Source: Paracoccus onubensis
Lineage (GTDB): Bacteria; Pseudomonadota; Alphaproteobacteria; Rhodobacterales; Rhodobacteraceae
Direction of reading: 5' to 3'
NCBI RefSeq assembly: GCF_003591515.1
Contig: NZ_QZCG01000010.1
Location: forward strand, 62,001-126,000
Length of the DNA: 64,000 bases
Part shown: one piece after another, positions 9,223 through 20,608 of the stretch
How positions within the stretch are numbered: the first letter of the stretch is position 1
Layout of the letters: every line of letters starts with the position of its first letter
Notes under the pieces: model-generated
The model's input: only the letters and a program-made list of their open reading frames with translations
Told to the model about the DNA's origin: nothing
Database searches by the model: none
Position numbers and translations under genes: made by a program

Positions 9223-11376
9223 ATGCGTCTGACTCTGACGTCGCTGATCGCGCTCACCGTGGCCACACCCATATTGGCCGAACCGGTCCTTAACCGTATT
9301 TCCAGCTTTCCAACGACCGATAATTTCGCCGAGGGCGAGGATCGCTCGCAGGAAACCAGCGCCGAAATCATGGCGGTGACGGAGGATGGCAATACGCTGA
9401 TCTACTCTGACAGTCCGTTGGAAGCCCTGGGGCTGATCGATATCACCGATCCGAAGCAGCCTAAGCCGCTTGGCCATATCGCCATGGAGGGCGAGCCGAC
9501 GACGACCGTGGTTCTTGGCGGCACGGCTTTCGTGGGAGTGAATACTTCGGAAAGCTATACCGACCCGTCGGGCGCATTGCGCAGCGTGGATATCGCAACC
9601 CAGAAAATCACCGCAAGCTGCGATATCGGCGGTCAGCCGGATTCGGTCGCGCTTAACAAGGATGGCAGCCAGATCGCGATCGCCATCGAGAATGAGCGCG
9701 ACGAAGATGTGAATGACGGTGCGATCCCGCAGATGCCGGCCGGTTATGTCGTGACAATCCCCGTTTCCGATGGCACGGCGGATTGCGAGTCCCTGACCAA
9801 GATCGACCTGACCGGTCTGGCCGATATCGCGGGCGATGATCCCGAACCGGAATATGTCGCCTATAACGACGCCGGTGAACTGGCCGTGACCCTGCAGGAA
9901 AACAATCACATCGTCATCATCGGGGCGGACGGTTCGATTGCCGGTCATTTCAGTGCGGGCAGCGTCGATCTTGACGGAATCGATACCGAGGATGACGGCA
10001 AGATCGATCCAAGCGGGAGCCAGACCGGAATCCCTCGCGAGCCGGATGCCGTGGCGTGGCTGGACGATGAGCATCTGGTGACCGCGAATGAAGGAGACTG
10101 GAACGGCGGTAGCCGGGGCTTCACGATCTGGAAGAAAGATGGCAGCGTCGTTTACGACAGCGGAAACCTGTTGGACCGCAAGCTGATCGAGCTGGGGCAT
10201 TACCCGGATGGCCGCTCGGACAACAAGGGGGGCGAGCCCGAGGCCGTGATCACCGCGACCTATGACGATGTGCCGATGATCTTCGTTGCATCGGAGCGTG
10301 GCAGCATCGTCTTTGTCTTCGACGCAAGCGATCCCGCTGCCCCCGAACTGCTTCAGGCGCTTCCTTCCGGTATCGGCCCCGAAGGGCTGGTCGCCATTCC
10401 ACAGCGGGGACTGTTCGCGACAGCCAACGAAACCGATCTGGGTGAGGATGGCGCCGCGCGGGCCCATGTCATGGTCTATGAACGGCAGGATACTGGGGCC
10501 AGTTATCCGATGATTACATCTGAAGGGGCGGAGGATCTGATCCCCTGGGCGGCCCTGTCCGGTCTGGCCGCGGATCCTGAAGATGCCACGAAGCTTTATG
10601 CCGTCAGCGACAGCGTCCTGTCCGATACTCCGTCGATCTATACCATCGATGCGTCGCAAAATCCGGCGCAGATCACTTCCCGTGTTCTTGTGACCCGTGA
10701 CGGTCAGACTGCCGAAAAGCTGGACCTTGAAGGGATCACGACAGATGGCGAGGGTGGCTTCTGGCTGGCATCGGAAGGAGATTCCGAGGAGGAGGTTCCC
10801 CATGCCGTGCTGCATGTGACGGCGGATGGAGCGATCACGCAGGAAATCGGCCTGCCGGACTCCCTGACATCGCATGAGACGCGCTTCGGCTTCGAGGGGG
10901 TCTCACTGGTGGAAGGCAAGCTTTGGCTGGCCATGCAGCGCGAATGGGGCGATGATCCTGCGGGCCATGTCAAACTGCTTCAACTTGACCCGGCGAATGA
11001 AGAATGGTCCGCAGTCCATTACCCGATCGAGCAGGGCGAGGGTTGGGTCGGTCTGTCCGATCTGGCCTATCATGACGGCGCGCTTTACGTGATCGAACGG
11101 GACAACCTGATCGGTGAGGCGGCCGCTCTGAAACAGATCACGCGTGTCGATCTGGCAGGGCTGGAGCCCGCGTCTCTGGGTGGTGACCTGCCGGTTGTCT
11201 CGAAGGAGGTTCTGCGTGATCTGATTCCGGATCTGCAGGCTACCGGCGGATATGTCGTGGATAAGGTGGAGGGATTGGCCATCACCTCGGACGGGACCGC
11301 TTATGTCGCGACGGATAATGACGGGACTGATGACAGTTCCGGAGAGACGCTGTTCTGGAGCTTTGATCTCCGGTAA
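9223..11376 (+). CDS. secreted esterase-like activity of phytase family protein
   Basis: A 717-residue exported protein. The start at 9223 gives a clean signal peptide (MRLTLTSLIALTVATPILAEP). The first half is a beta-propeller-like region rich in short SDG/TDPSG turns, resembling the choice-of-anchor I domain. The second half has the DLEGITTDGEGGFWLASEGD and FEGVSLVEGKLWLAMQRE segments typical of the esterase-like/phytase propeller. Such proteins act in the periplasm on phosphate esters, and several belong to phosphate-starvation regulons; the exact substrate is unknown. The candidate Pho box just upstream fits this. A strong terminator follows at 11436. Confidence 0.82.
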   Translation: MRLTLTSLIALTVATPILAEPVLNRISSFPTTDNFAEGEDRSQETSAEIMAVTEDGNTLIYSDSPLEALGLIDITDPKQPKPLGHIAMEGEPTTTVVLGGTAFVGVNTSESYTDPSGALRSVDIATQKITASCDIGGQPDSVALNKDGSQIAIAIENERDEDVNDGAIPQMPAGYVVTIPVSDGTADCESLTKIDLTGLADIAGDDPEPEYVAYNDAGELAVTLQENNHIVIIGADGSIAGHFSAGSVDLDGIDTEDDGKIDPSGSQTGIPREPDAVAWLDDEHLVTANEGDWNGGSRGFTIWKKDGSVVYDSGNLLDRKLIELGHYPDGRSDNKGGEPEAVITATYDDVPMIFVASERGSIVFVFDASDPAAPELLQALPSGIGPEGLVAIPQRGLFATANETDLGEDGAARAHVMVYERQDTGASYPMITSEGAEDLIPWAALSGLAADPEDATKLYAVSDSVLSDTPSIYTIDASQNPAQITSRVLVTRDGQTAEKLDLEGITTDGEGGFWLASEGDSEEEVPHAVLHVTADGAITQEIGLPDSLTSHETRFGFEGVSLVEGKLWLAMQREWGDDPAGHVKLLQLDPANEEWSAVHYPIEQGEGWVGLSDLAYHDGALYVIERDNLIGEAAALKQITRVDLAGLEPASLGGDLPVVSKEVLRDLIPDLQATGGYVVDKVEGLAITSDGTAYVATDNDGTDDSSGETLFWSFDLR

Positions 11377-11435
11377 AGGAAGCTGCGTCCTGATTGACGT
11401 TGCGAGGCGTAAGCAGGATACCCGGCCTTGAATAA

Positions 11436-11462
11436 AAAGCCCCGGATCTGGTCCGGGGCTTT
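11436..11462 (+). terminator. intrinsic terminator between convergent esterase and fadL-like genes
   Basis: An 11-base perfect stem, AAAGCCCCGGA/TCCGGGGCTTT, with a 5-base loop. A-rich and T-rich flanks on the two sides make it able to work in both directions. It lies between two convergent genes. Confidence 0.85.
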
Positions 11463-11486
11463 CCTGTTTCGAAAAGGGGCGGAAAC

Positions 11487-12617
11487 TCAGAAACTGTAAC
11501 CCACCTTCACGCCGACACCCCAACCTTTGCGGTCATCGGTTTCCCCAACGACCAGCCTTTCCCCGGGATCGCCAATACCCACATCCGACTGGCTGAGTCT
11601 GACATAGCTGATGCCGGTGGTGATTTTCAGGTTATCCTGCGTGTAGATTGCCGCAAGGGTGATACCTTTCCGGCCCTCATAGGGTGACAGTGGCGTTCCG
11701 ACCCCATCGCCGCCACCTTCATACTGGAAGGATACCGCGCCGGACCATTGATCGGTGAATTTCTTGGCCACACCAAGCGTATATGTGGTCGAATCCTCGA
11801 AATGGGTGAGGCTGGTTCCGCCAAGCACGCTTGGGCGGACCTTGAATTCGGACCAGTCAACCCAGCGAATCGAGCCAAGCACCAGCATGGTGGGCGAAAT
11901 CCCGGTCTGAAATTCCAGATTGACGGATTTCGGCATTTTCACTTCGGTAATGTCCTCGGGCACCTGCATGCCCGGAATGCTTTGGATCGTGTCGAAATCA
12001 TGCGTGATCGAGGAGTTGAAGGTCAGCGCAATCCTTGCCGCAATCTCTGGCTTTTCCCAAGAGACGCCTGCAAGCCAGCCAAAGTCGGTTTCCCGATCGA
12101 TGTCCAGATGATAACCGTCAATTCCCCTGGCATCCCAGATCGCACCGCCCAGATCCGCTTTGGCCGTGGTGCTGAGCGCACGGATACCGCCATGGACGCC
12201 AAATCCGCTTTGCGGGAAGACATAGCGAACGACGCCGACGACTTCTTGAGTATCGATTTCCGCGCCGGTTCCCTGCAGATAAAGCGACCCGCCATCAGCC
12301 GCACCCGGATAGCTGATGTCAGAGCCAAATGGCTGGCCAAACATTACCGCGCCAGAGAAGTTCTCATTGAACTGTTTCTTATAGGCCAGGCCAACGGAAT
12401 TGTAGGTTCCGGCGACATCCCCGGTATTGGATGGACCGGCACCGAGATTCAGGGTGTTGGTGCTGAGCGTTGGCTTTGCCAAGGTCCAGCTGAATTCGGC
12501 GTAATCGCCCGGCTCCCATAGCGGGCCGAGAAACTGGCCGCTACGATCGATCCCGCCGGCCAGGGCGGGGGCGGTGCTGATCAGAAGCGCGGCCGCGCCG
12601 GAATACACATATTTCAT
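11487..12617 (-). CDS. FadL/TodX-family outer membrane transport protein
   Basis: A 376-residue beta-barrel of the FadL family, which carries long-chain fatty acids or other hydrophobic compounds through the outer membrane. It has a signal peptide (MKYVYSGAAALLISTAPALAGG), many alternating strands, and an aromatic C-terminal residue (GVKVGYSF) typical of BamA-assembled porins. The ATG at 12617 follows GGGAGGTA; the longer in-frame extension to 12695 lacks any signal logic. It faces guaB across a 266-base divergent region and shares the terminator at 11436 with its convergent neighbour. Confidence 0.88.
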   Translation of the reverse strand: MKYVYSGAAALLISTAPALAGGIDRSGQFLGPLWEPGDYAEFSWTLAKPTLSTNTLNLGAGPSNTGDVAGTYNSVGLAYKKQFNENFSGAVMFGQPFGSDISYPGAADGGSLYLQGTGAEIDTQEVVGVVRYVFPQSGFGVHGGIRALSTTAKADLGGAIWDARGIDGYHLDIDRETDFGWLAGVSWEKPEIAARIALTFNSSITHDFDTIQSIPGMQVPEDITEVKMPKSVNLEFQTGISPTMLVLGSIRWVDWSEFKVRPSVLGGTSLTHFEDSTTYTLGVAKKFTDQWSGAVSFQYEGGGDGVGTPLSPYEGRKGITLAAIYTQDNLKITTGISYVRLSQSDVGIGDPGERLVVGETDDRKGWGVGVKVGYSF

Positions 12618-14332
<1,715 letters not shown>

Positions 14333-14382
14333 GACGCGGCCGCGGGGATGTTTACGGCAATATTCCGATATGGCGGGGCGGC

Positions 14383-15579
14383 TTAGGCAGGTTGTTTGGA
14401 TAGCCGGGGCGTCTGTTTGGCCTCGCCGTTATCTGTGCGCTTGATATTGCCATCGCTGTCGCGGAAACCTTCGATCAGGGACAGAAGGCTCCCGGCATTT
14501 CCGGTCAATATCTCCGTCGCCGATTCCGCCGTTCTCGCCGCCAGCGCATTGGTCTGGATAACCTGATCCAGCTGACTGATTGCGGTGCTGATCTGCTCTG
14601 ACCCGACTCTCTGCTCGTTTGTGGCCGAGGAAATTTCCTGGACCAGGTCACATGTGCGCTGGAATTCCGGGATCAGAGTATTCAGTTCGGTCCGCGCCTT
14701 TCCCGACGCCTCTGTTGTCGTTCGCGAAAGCGAGACGATTGCGTTCGCGGCTTCCTGACTTCGTTCCGCCAGACGCCGGACTTCGGTGGCGACGATGGCA
14801 AAGCCGCGGCCATGGACGCCTGCGCGAGCCGCTTCCACGCCGGCATTCAATGCCAGCAGATCGGTTTGCCGGGCGATATCCTGCACGATTCCGATTTTCT
14901 CGGCGATGGCGCTCATTGCGGACATGGCCTCTTCCACGACGTCCACAGCGGATTTCGCCTGCTTCAGGGCGCGGACGGCGATGGTTTCGGTCTGCGCGGC
15001 ATTTTCGGCGCATTGACGAATATTCGCGGTCATCTGTTCGGTCGACGCGCTGGCCTGTTGCGCTGCCGAGGCTTGCTGTGCGGCACCTTCGCTGACACGG
15101 GCGATTGCCTCGCCCATATCCCTGCAACCGGCCATGAGACTGTCGGCGCTTTCGTTTACCCGGTCAAGAAGACGATTCAATGCGGTATATTCACCAGAGA
15201 TATTCCGGACGAATGCGGCATAGGCCCAGGTGTTTCCGACACGCATCTTTGACAGTGCAAGCGAGACCGATACTTCTCGGCCATCCCGCCGGACCAGCTT
15301 CAGGTCGCGGCTGGAACCGACGATCTTGTCATGGCCCGTTCGCCGGTTGGAGTTGACATACTCGTCATGCCCCGCCTGAAAGCGCTGAGGAACCAGCATG
15401 CGGACATTCTTTCCCAGAACCTCTTTTGCGGCATAACCCCATAGTTCTTCCGCCGCGCGGTTAAAGAAGATGACATCGTTGTTGCTGTCGATGATGACGA
15501 CGGCGTCTATCGCATTGGAAAGCGTTGCCTCCGCCATCCATCCCGGCAGACGGTTTTTTGAGAATGTCAGGATTGCCAA
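14383..15579 (-). CDS. soluble PAS-domain methyl-accepting chemotaxis protein
   Basis: A cytoplasmic chemoreceptor of about 398 residues with no membrane segment. An N-terminal PAS domain ([18 protein letters not shown], then GKNVRMLVP and a PAC-like [12 protein letters not shown]) is followed by a coiled-coil signalling domain whose hairpin tip reads [17 protein letters not shown] and [18 protein letters not shown]. It should pass signals to CheA/CheW; none are encoded here. No ATG fits the start. I prefer a TTG at 15579 preceded by GGAG, over a TTG at 15618. The C-terminus lacks a CheR/CheB pentapeptide. Confidence 0.87.
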   Translation of the reverse strand: MAILTFSKNRLPGWMAEATLSNAIDAVVIIDSNNDVIFFNRAAEELWGYAAKEVLGKNVRMLVPQRFQAGHDEYVNSNRRTGHDKIVGSSRDLKLVRRDGREVSVSLALSKMRVGNTWAYAAFVRNISGEYTALNRLLDRVNESADSLMAGCRDMGEAIARVSEGAAQQASAAQQASASTEQMTANIRQCAENAAQTETIAVRALKQAKSAVDVVEEAMSAMSAIAEKIGIVQDIARQTDLLALNAGVEAARAGVHGRGFAIVATEVRRLAERSQEAANAIVSLSRTTTEASGKARTELNTLIPEFQRTCDLVQEISSATNEQRVGSEQISTAISQLDQVIQTNALAARTAESATEILTGNAGSLLSLIEGFRDSDGNIKRTDNGEAKQTPRLSKQPA

Positions 15580-15868
15580 GGCTGTTCTCCGGTTCTTCGG
15601 TTGAAAATGATTCGTCAAAATAAGCCGGAAAACGTAAAAATCTGATCAAGAGGACAAAGGCCGGTTTCAAAATCGTTCGTCTGGAAGCTGTTCGCCTTTG
15701 TCTGGCGGGCCGCGGTCGCAACTCACGATATACCAGCGGTTTTGGTGGTCATGGCATAGCCTGCCTGATGGAGGGGCGGCTCCGGATGTCATGCGTTCAT
15801 CACTGCGCGGCCTCTTTCCTCCGGGTCATCTCCGCATTACCTATGCGCTGGTCAAGGAAAGGCGGGAC
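15580..15868. other. divergent spacer between the chemoreceptor and the metA-linked ATPase
   Basis: These 289 bases carry the leader of the ATPase-metA-ppk2 unit. Because metA leaders in alphaproteobacteria often hold SAM-II riboswitches I looked for one and could not assemble its core. No coding frame or clear promoter is supported; only AGGACAAAGG-type purine runs near 15650 stand out. Confidence 0.4.
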
Positions 15869-16720
15869 ATGATCTACAAGACCGGAAAAGACTGGCTTTC
15901 ATCTGCCAACAAGCGCGTTGCGCTGTTCGGCATGTCCGGGCTGGGCAAGACGTTTCTTTCATCCATGCTGCGCGATACCGGCGACTGGTTTCATTATTCC
16001 GTCGATTACCGCATCGGCACCCGCTACATGGGCGAGAAGATCACCGACGAATTCAAGCGCCACGCCATGCAGGTTCCCCTGCTGCGGGAATTGCTGATGA
16101 GCGACGGGGTTTATATCGCCAGCAATATCACCTTCGACAATTTGGCGCCGCTTTCGACTTATCTTGGCAAACCCGGCGATCCGGCGCAGGGCGGGCTGGA
16201 TTTCGATGAATACATGAAGCGCCAGGAGCAGCATCGCCGGGCCGAGATTGCCGCGATGCTTGATAGCGGCCATTTCATTCAGCGGGCGCAGGAAATCTAC
16301 GGATACGATCATTTCATCTGTGACACCAGCGGTTCGGTCTGCGAGGTGGTGGACCCGGATGATCCCGGGGATCCGGTGCTGTCGGTCATCGAGAACCAGA
16401 TGCTGCTGGTCTGGATTCAAGGGTCGGAGGCACATACATCCGAACTGATCCGCCGTTTCGACCGGGCGCCGAAGCCGATGTATTACCAGCCGGAGTTTCT
16501 TGTTGCGGCATGGAAGGAATATTGCAGCACGTACCAGCCTCCGATCAATCCCGATGATTTCATCCGCTGGACCTATGCCCGCGCGCTGGCCCATCGTCAG
16601 CCGCGTTACGCCGCGATGGCCCGGCGCGGCGTGACGGTCTTTGCCGATGAAGTCAAAGAGATACGGAATGCGGGCGATTTCGACGCGTTGATCGCCCGTG
16701 CCATTGATCGCACGGAATAA
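15869..16720 (+). CDS. P-loop ATPase of unknown role, linked to metA
   Basis: A 283-residue protein with a Walker A motif GMSGLGKT (residues 21-28) right after the short lead MIYKTGKDWLSSANKRVALF, and FICDTSGSVCEVVD as a likely Walker B/switch region. The rest (MKRQEQHRRAEIAAML, RRFDRAPKPMYYQPEFL) matches no domain I can name. It resembles conserved Rhodobacterales ATPases found beside metA. The start at 15869 puts the P-loop at the usual distance; an in-frame extension to 15698 looks non-coding. Only 12 bases separate it from metA, so it is probably co-transcribed. Function unknown. Confidence 0.72.
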   Translation: MIYKTGKDWLSSANKRVALFGMSGLGKTFLSSMLRDTGDWFHYSVDYRIGTRYMGEKITDEFKRHAMQVPLLRELLMSDGVYIASNITFDNLAPLSTYLGKPGDPAQGGLDFDEYMKRQEQHRRAEIAAMLDSGHFIQRAQEIYGYDHFICDTSGSVCEVVDPDDPGDPVLSVIENQMLLVWIQGSEAHTSELIRRFDRAPKPMYYQPEFLVAAWKEYCSTYQPPINPDDFIRWTYARALAHRQPRYAAMARRGVTVFADEVKEIRNAGDFDALIARAIDRTE

Positions 16721-16732
16721 GGAAAAAGAAGA

Positions 16733-17659
16733 ATGCCCATCACCCTGAACGAAGACCTTCCCGCTTATCGCATCCTGTCGGAAGAAGGCGTGATGGTGAT
16801 GTCGCCGGGACGGGCGGCAATGCAGGATATCCGGCCCCTCCGCATTGGTCTGCTGAACCTGATGCCCAAGAAGATCCAGACCGAGAACCAGTTCGCCCGG
16901 CTGATCGGCGCGACGCCCCTGCAGATCGATTTTCAGCTTATTCGCATGTCGGATCACGAAAGCCGCAATACGGCTGCCGATCACATGAAAAGCTTCTATC
17001 GCACCTTCCGGGAGGTCGATCAGACCGGCGAGAAGTTTGACGGGCTGATCATTACCGGCGCTCCGATCGAGCATCTGGATTTCGGCGATGTCACCTATTG
17101 GGACGAGTTGCGCCGGGTCTTCGACTGGACGCAAACCCATGTCCACTCCACCTTTGGCGTCTGCTGGGGCGGAATGGCCATGGCCTGGCATTTTCACGGG
17201 CTTCAGAAATATATGCTGGACGGCAAGGCTTTCGGGTGTTTCCGGCATCAGAATCTTGCGTCGGCCTCACCCTATCTTCGCGGCTTTTCCGATGATGTTC
17301 TGGTCCCCGTCAGCCGCTGGACCGAAGTGCGGCAATCCGAGGTCGACGCGATTTCCGGACTGACGACCCTGCTTGCCAGCGAAGAGGTCGGTCCCTGTCT
17401 GCTTGAAGACCGGGCGCGTCGGGCGCTCTATATCTTCAATCATCTGGAATATGACAGCATCACGCTGAAGGAAGAATATGACCGCGACGTCAAGACAGGC
17501 AAATCGATCAATGTGCCCTGCAATTATTATCCCGATGACGATCCGTCGCGCATACCCGCAAATCGCTGGCGCAGCCATGCGCATCTGCTTTACGGGAACT
17601 GGATCAACGAAATCTACCAGACGACCCATTACGACATGAACCTGATCGGAAGGGACTGA
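16733..17659 (+). CDS. metA: homoserine O-acyltransferase MetA (acetyl-CoA use predicted)
   Basis: MetA acylates homoserine at the first step of methionine synthesis. The 308-residue protein has the family core [20 protein letters not shown], the nucleophile cysteine at residue 144 (FGVCWGGM), and the His/Glu pair in FNHLEYDS. At the acyl-CoA specificity site it reads [11 protein letters not shown]: the residue after Ile is Glu, as in Bacillus cereus MetA which uses acetyl-CoA, not Gly as in E. coli which uses succinyl-CoA. I therefore predict acetylation. The gene follows the P-loop ATPase by 12 bases and precedes ppk2 by 2. Confidence 0.93.
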   Translation: MPITLNEDLPAYRILSEEGVMVMSPGRAAMQDIRPLRIGLLNLMPKKIQTENQFARLIGATPLQIDFQLIRMSDHESRNTAADHMKSFYRTFREVDQTGEKFDGLIITGAPIEHLDFGDVTYWDELRRVFDWTQTHVHSTFGVCWGGMAMAWHFHGLQKYMLDGKAFGCFRHQNLASASPYLRGFSDDVLVPVSRWTEVRQSEVDAISGLTTLLASEEVGPCLLEDRARRALYIFNHLEYDSITLKEEYDRDVKTGKSINVPCNYYPDDDPSRIPANRWRSHAHLLYGNWINEIYQTTHYDMNLIGRD

Positions 17660-17661
17660 CC

Positions 17662-18543
17662 ATGTCCGAGATGCCCGAACTGCCGCTGGTCGGTCAGATC
17701 AGCAAATATCTTGCCAGGAAGGCGCCAAAGGAAATCCGCAAATCCATCAAGGGGGCCGGCAAGGACGAGGTGCTCGATCCTGCCTATCCTTATCGCGCCG
17801 AGATGGAGAAAGACGATTACAAGGACCGGATGGAGCAATTGCAGCTGCAACTTGTCCGGATGATGCATGATGTGCAGGCCGCCGGGAAACGGATAGTCGT
17901 CCTGTTCGAAGGACGGGATGCTGCAGGAAAGGGCGGCACGATCGAGCGGATACGCGAAAATCTGAACCCGCGTTCCGCCTATATCGTCGCCCTGCCGAAG
18001 CCGACCGGACGCGAGGCCGGGCAGTGGTATTTTCAGCGTTATGTGGACTGGCTGCCTGCCGCGGGCGAAATCGCTTTGTTCGATCGAAGCTGGTACAATC
18101 GCGGCGTGGTCGAAAGTGTCTTCGGGTTCTGTTCGGATGACCAAAGGAACGCCTTTTTTCGCCAGTTGCCGGGATTCGAACAGACATTGGTCGATGATGG
18201 AATCGTTTTGGTCAAGCTTTGGCTGAATGTCGGACGGGCCGAGCAATTGCAGCGCTTCCTTGATCGCGAGAGCGATCCTTTGAAACAGTGGAAACTGTCC
18301 GATATCGATGTCGAAGGCCTTGCGAAATGGGACGAATATACCGGGGCCATCACCGAAACGCTCAGCCTGTCGCATTCACCTATCGCGTCCTGGACCGTGA
18401 TCCGCTCGGACGACAAGCGCCGGGCTCGTATCGCGGCGATTCAAACGGTGCTGACTGCGGTGGACTACGCGGGCAAGGATGAGGAAGCGATCGGCAAGAT
18501 CGATCCGAAGATCGCGGGCGGTCCCGAGATGCTTGATCGGTAA
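17662..18543 (+). CDS. ppk2: polyphosphate kinase 2
   Basis: PPK2 uses polyphosphate to phosphorylate nucleoside diphosphates. The 293-residue protein shows the Walker A motif [13 protein letters not shown] (GRDAAGKGG at residues 84-92), the Walker B block [12 protein letters not shown] with Asp141 and Arg142, and [15 protein letters not shown] in the lid. Its length and sequence suit class I PPK2 (NDP kinases). It starts two bases after the metA stop, so it is almost certainly in the same transcript, an unusual pairing with methionine synthesis. Confidence 0.95.
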   Translation: MSEMPELPLVGQISKYLARKAPKEIRKSIKGAGKDEVLDPAYPYRAEMEKDDYKDRMEQLQLQLVRMMHDVQAAGKRIVVLFEGRDAAGKGGTIERIRENLNPRSAYIVALPKPTGREAGQWYFQRYVDWLPAAGEIALFDRSWYNRGVVESVFGFCSDDQRNAFFRQLPGFEQTLVDDGIVLVKLWLNVGRAEQLQRFLDRESDPLKQWKLSDIDVEGLAKWDEYTGAITETLSLSHSPIASWTVIRSDDKRRARIAAIQTVLTAVDYAGKDEEAIGKIDPKIAGGPEMLDR

Positions 18544-18655
18544 GCCGCGGCGCCCGTATACCGGCGGGATAATCAGGGCAGGGGTCTGCCGGAACAAATC
18601 AGGGATGTCACGGAATTCCACGGATTCCGCAAGCCGTCCAGAGGGGGAGGATAAG

Positions 18656-19399
18656 ATGGAATTGTCACATGCTCGCGCAATCGTAACCGGCGGCGCCTCG
18701 GGTCTGGGGGCGGCGACGGTCCGGCATTTCCGCGATTGCGGTGCGCAGGTCCTGATATTGGATCTGGATGAGAAGGGCGCAGAAACCGCGGCCGAAACGG
18801 GTGCGGGATATTTGCGCACCGATGTGACGGATGAAGAAAGCGTGGCTTCGGCGATCTCGAAAGCGGTTGAAACCATGGGTGGCGTGGATATCTGCGTGAA
18901 TTGCGCAGGCATCGCCATTGGTGAAAGGACTCTGGGCCGGGAGGGTCCGCACCGGCTGGACAGTTTCCGCCGCACGATCGAGATCAACCTGATTGGCAGT
19001 TTCAATGTGCTGCGCCTTGCCACCGTCCAAATGATCCGCAATCAACGCGAGGAAAACGGCGTTATCATCAATACCGCATCAATCGCCGCCTTCGATGGCC
19101 AGAAGGGGCAGGCGGCCTATGCCGCGTCGAAAGCCGGGATCGCAGGAATGACGCTTCCACTGGCCCGTGACCTTGCCGGGCAGGGGATCCGCGTTTGCGC
19201 CATCGCTCCGGGTATTTTCAGCACCCCGATGCTGCGCGGATTGCCGCAAGAGGTTCAGGACAGTCTCGCGACCGAGGTGACCTTTCCCAAACGGCTTGGC
19301 GATCCTGCGGAATATGCCCGTATGGCGGCATTCATCGTCGAAAGTGGCTATCTGAACGGCGAGGTAATGCGGCTCGACGGGGCGCTGCGTATGCGTTGA
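18656..19399 (+). CDS. short-chain dehydrogenase, HSD10-like 3-hydroxyacyl-CoA dehydrogenase
   Basis: A 247-residue SDR with the cofactor motif TGGASGLG (11-18), NCAG, the catalytic serine in NTASIAAFDGQKGQ and the Y-x3-K in AAYAASKAG. The end, GEVMRLDGALRMR, is very close to that of type II (HSD17B10-like) 3-hydroxyacyl-CoA dehydrogenases, which act in fatty-acid and branched-chain amino-acid breakdown with NAD. The ATG at 18656 follows GGGGGAGG and removes 59 residues of basic shadow sequence. It stands alone between ppk2 and a binding-protein gene. Confidence 0.86.
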   Translation: MELSHARAIVTGGASGLGAATVRHFRDCGAQVLILDLDEKGAETAAETGAGYLRTDVTDEESVASAISKAVETMGGVDICVNCAGIAIGERTLGREGPHRLDSFRRTIEINLIGSFNVLRLATVQMIRNQREENGVIINTASIAAFDGQKGQAAYAASKAGIAGMTLPLARDLAGQGIRVCAIAPGIFSTPMLRGLPQEVQDSLATEVTFPKRLGDPAEYARMAAFIVESGYLNGEVMRLDGALRMR

Positions 19400-19470
19400 A
19401 CGATTCGCTTGCGCGGGAAGTTCGCCCCGGCTAGCGTCTGATCAGACCGCTGCTGACAGGAGCCTTTCAT

Positions 19471-20511
19471 ATGCGCTTTTTAACGACGACCATTCTGGCC
19501 TCTGCCATCGCGGGGCCGGTGTTTGCTGCCGATCCGGAATTGACCGTGTTCGATTGGGCCGGATTCGAGGTGCCGGCCTTGTTTCAGGGATATGTCGACA
19601 AGAATGGCGATAGCCCGACTTTCGCGCTTTACGGCGACGATGACGAGGCATTTCAGAAGATCGCTTCGGGTTTCAAGGCCGATACCGTCCATCCCTGCAG
19701 TCAGATGGTCAGTAAATATCGCGATGCCGGGCTGATCGAGCCCTGGGACACGTCCAAGATTCCGAATTTCGACAAGATCGACCCGAAATTCCTTGATTCC
19801 GAGGTCTACAAGGATGACGAGGGCGTCTGGTATATCCCGACCGATTGGGGCGCGACCGCCATTGCCTATAACCCGGATACCGTCCCGGCCGAGGATGTCG
19901 CGAGTTTGCAGGTCTTCGTTGACCCGAAATATCAGGGGCGGATCTCTTTGCCGGATTCATCGGATGATGTCTGGGCGCTGGCCTATCTTGCGACCGGTAC
20001 GGCGGACTGGACCGATGTCAGCGACGAGCAGTTTCAGGCCGCCGCCGAATGGCTGCGCGAGGCTCATCAGAATGTCGCGGCCTATTGGGCGGACCCGAGC
20101 GAGCAGGCGCAGCTGATGGCTTCGGGTGCCGTGGATATCGCATGGTCGTGGAATGACGGCGTGACCTACTTGCGGGCCGATGATTATCCCGTCGCATTCC
20201 AGCGAGAGGCGGAAGAGGGGTCCTCGACCTTTTTCTGCGGCTTCGTGAACATCAAGAACGGGCCGGGTAACGAGGAGAAGCTTTACGACTTCATCAATGC
20301 ATGGCTTGATGCCGGCACCGGCAAGGCGCTGCTGGACGAGATCGGCTACGGTCATACATCGACCGAGGCGATGGAGACGATCAAGGATGAAGCAGCGGTC
20401 CAGGAAGGGCTGAGCCCGGTGGATGTTCCCATTCTTGCCCAGACACCGAACGATCCGGCGCAGCGCGAAAAACAGCTGGCCGAATTTGAGAAGATCAAGG
20501 CCGGATTCTGA
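19471..20511 (+). CDS. polyamine-type ABC transporter substrate-binding protein
   Basis: A 346-residue periplasmic binding protein of the spermidine/putrescine (PotD/PotF) class. It has a signal peptide (MRFLTTTILASAIAGPVFAAD), then LTVFDWAGFEVP, YIPTDWGATAIAYN and the ligand-pocket segment AWSWNDGVTYLRA. No permease or ATPase gene lies beside it, so it must serve a transporter encoded elsewhere or have lost its partners. Neighbours are an SDR gene and scpA, which offer no functional hint. Confidence 0.85.
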   Translation: MRFLTTTILASAIAGPVFAADPELTVFDWAGFEVPALFQGYVDKNGDSPTFALYGDDDEAFQKIASGFKADTVHPCSQMVSKYRDAGLIEPWDTSKIPNFDKIDPKFLDSEVYKDDEGVWYIPTDWGATAIAYNPDTVPAEDVASLQVFVDPKYQGRISLPDSSDDVWALAYLATGTADWTDVSDEQFQAAAEWLREAHQNVAAYWADPSEQAQLMASGAVDIAWSWNDGVTYLRADDYPVAFQREAEEGSSTFFCGFVNIKNGPGNEEKLYDFINAWLDAGTGKALLDEIGYGHTSTEAMETIKDEAAVQEGLSPVDVPILAQTPNDPAQREKQLAEFEKIKAGF

Positions 20512-20608
20512 TCGCACAGGCCGGGCGGGGATTTCCCGTCCGGCCGCATGACTTGACTTGTCGGCGGCAACAGCAGAGCCTGTCTTTCCGGATGCAAGGG
20601 AAACTGAC

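Noticed and set aside
15650..15868. Possible SAM-II type riboswitch before the ATPase-metA unit
   Set aside because: I could not assemble the conserved pseudoknot core, and metA is not the first gene of the unit.
15959..17248. 429-codon reverse-strand frame opposite the ATPase and metA
   Set aside because: Covers parts of two real genes and has His/Arg-rich shadow composition.
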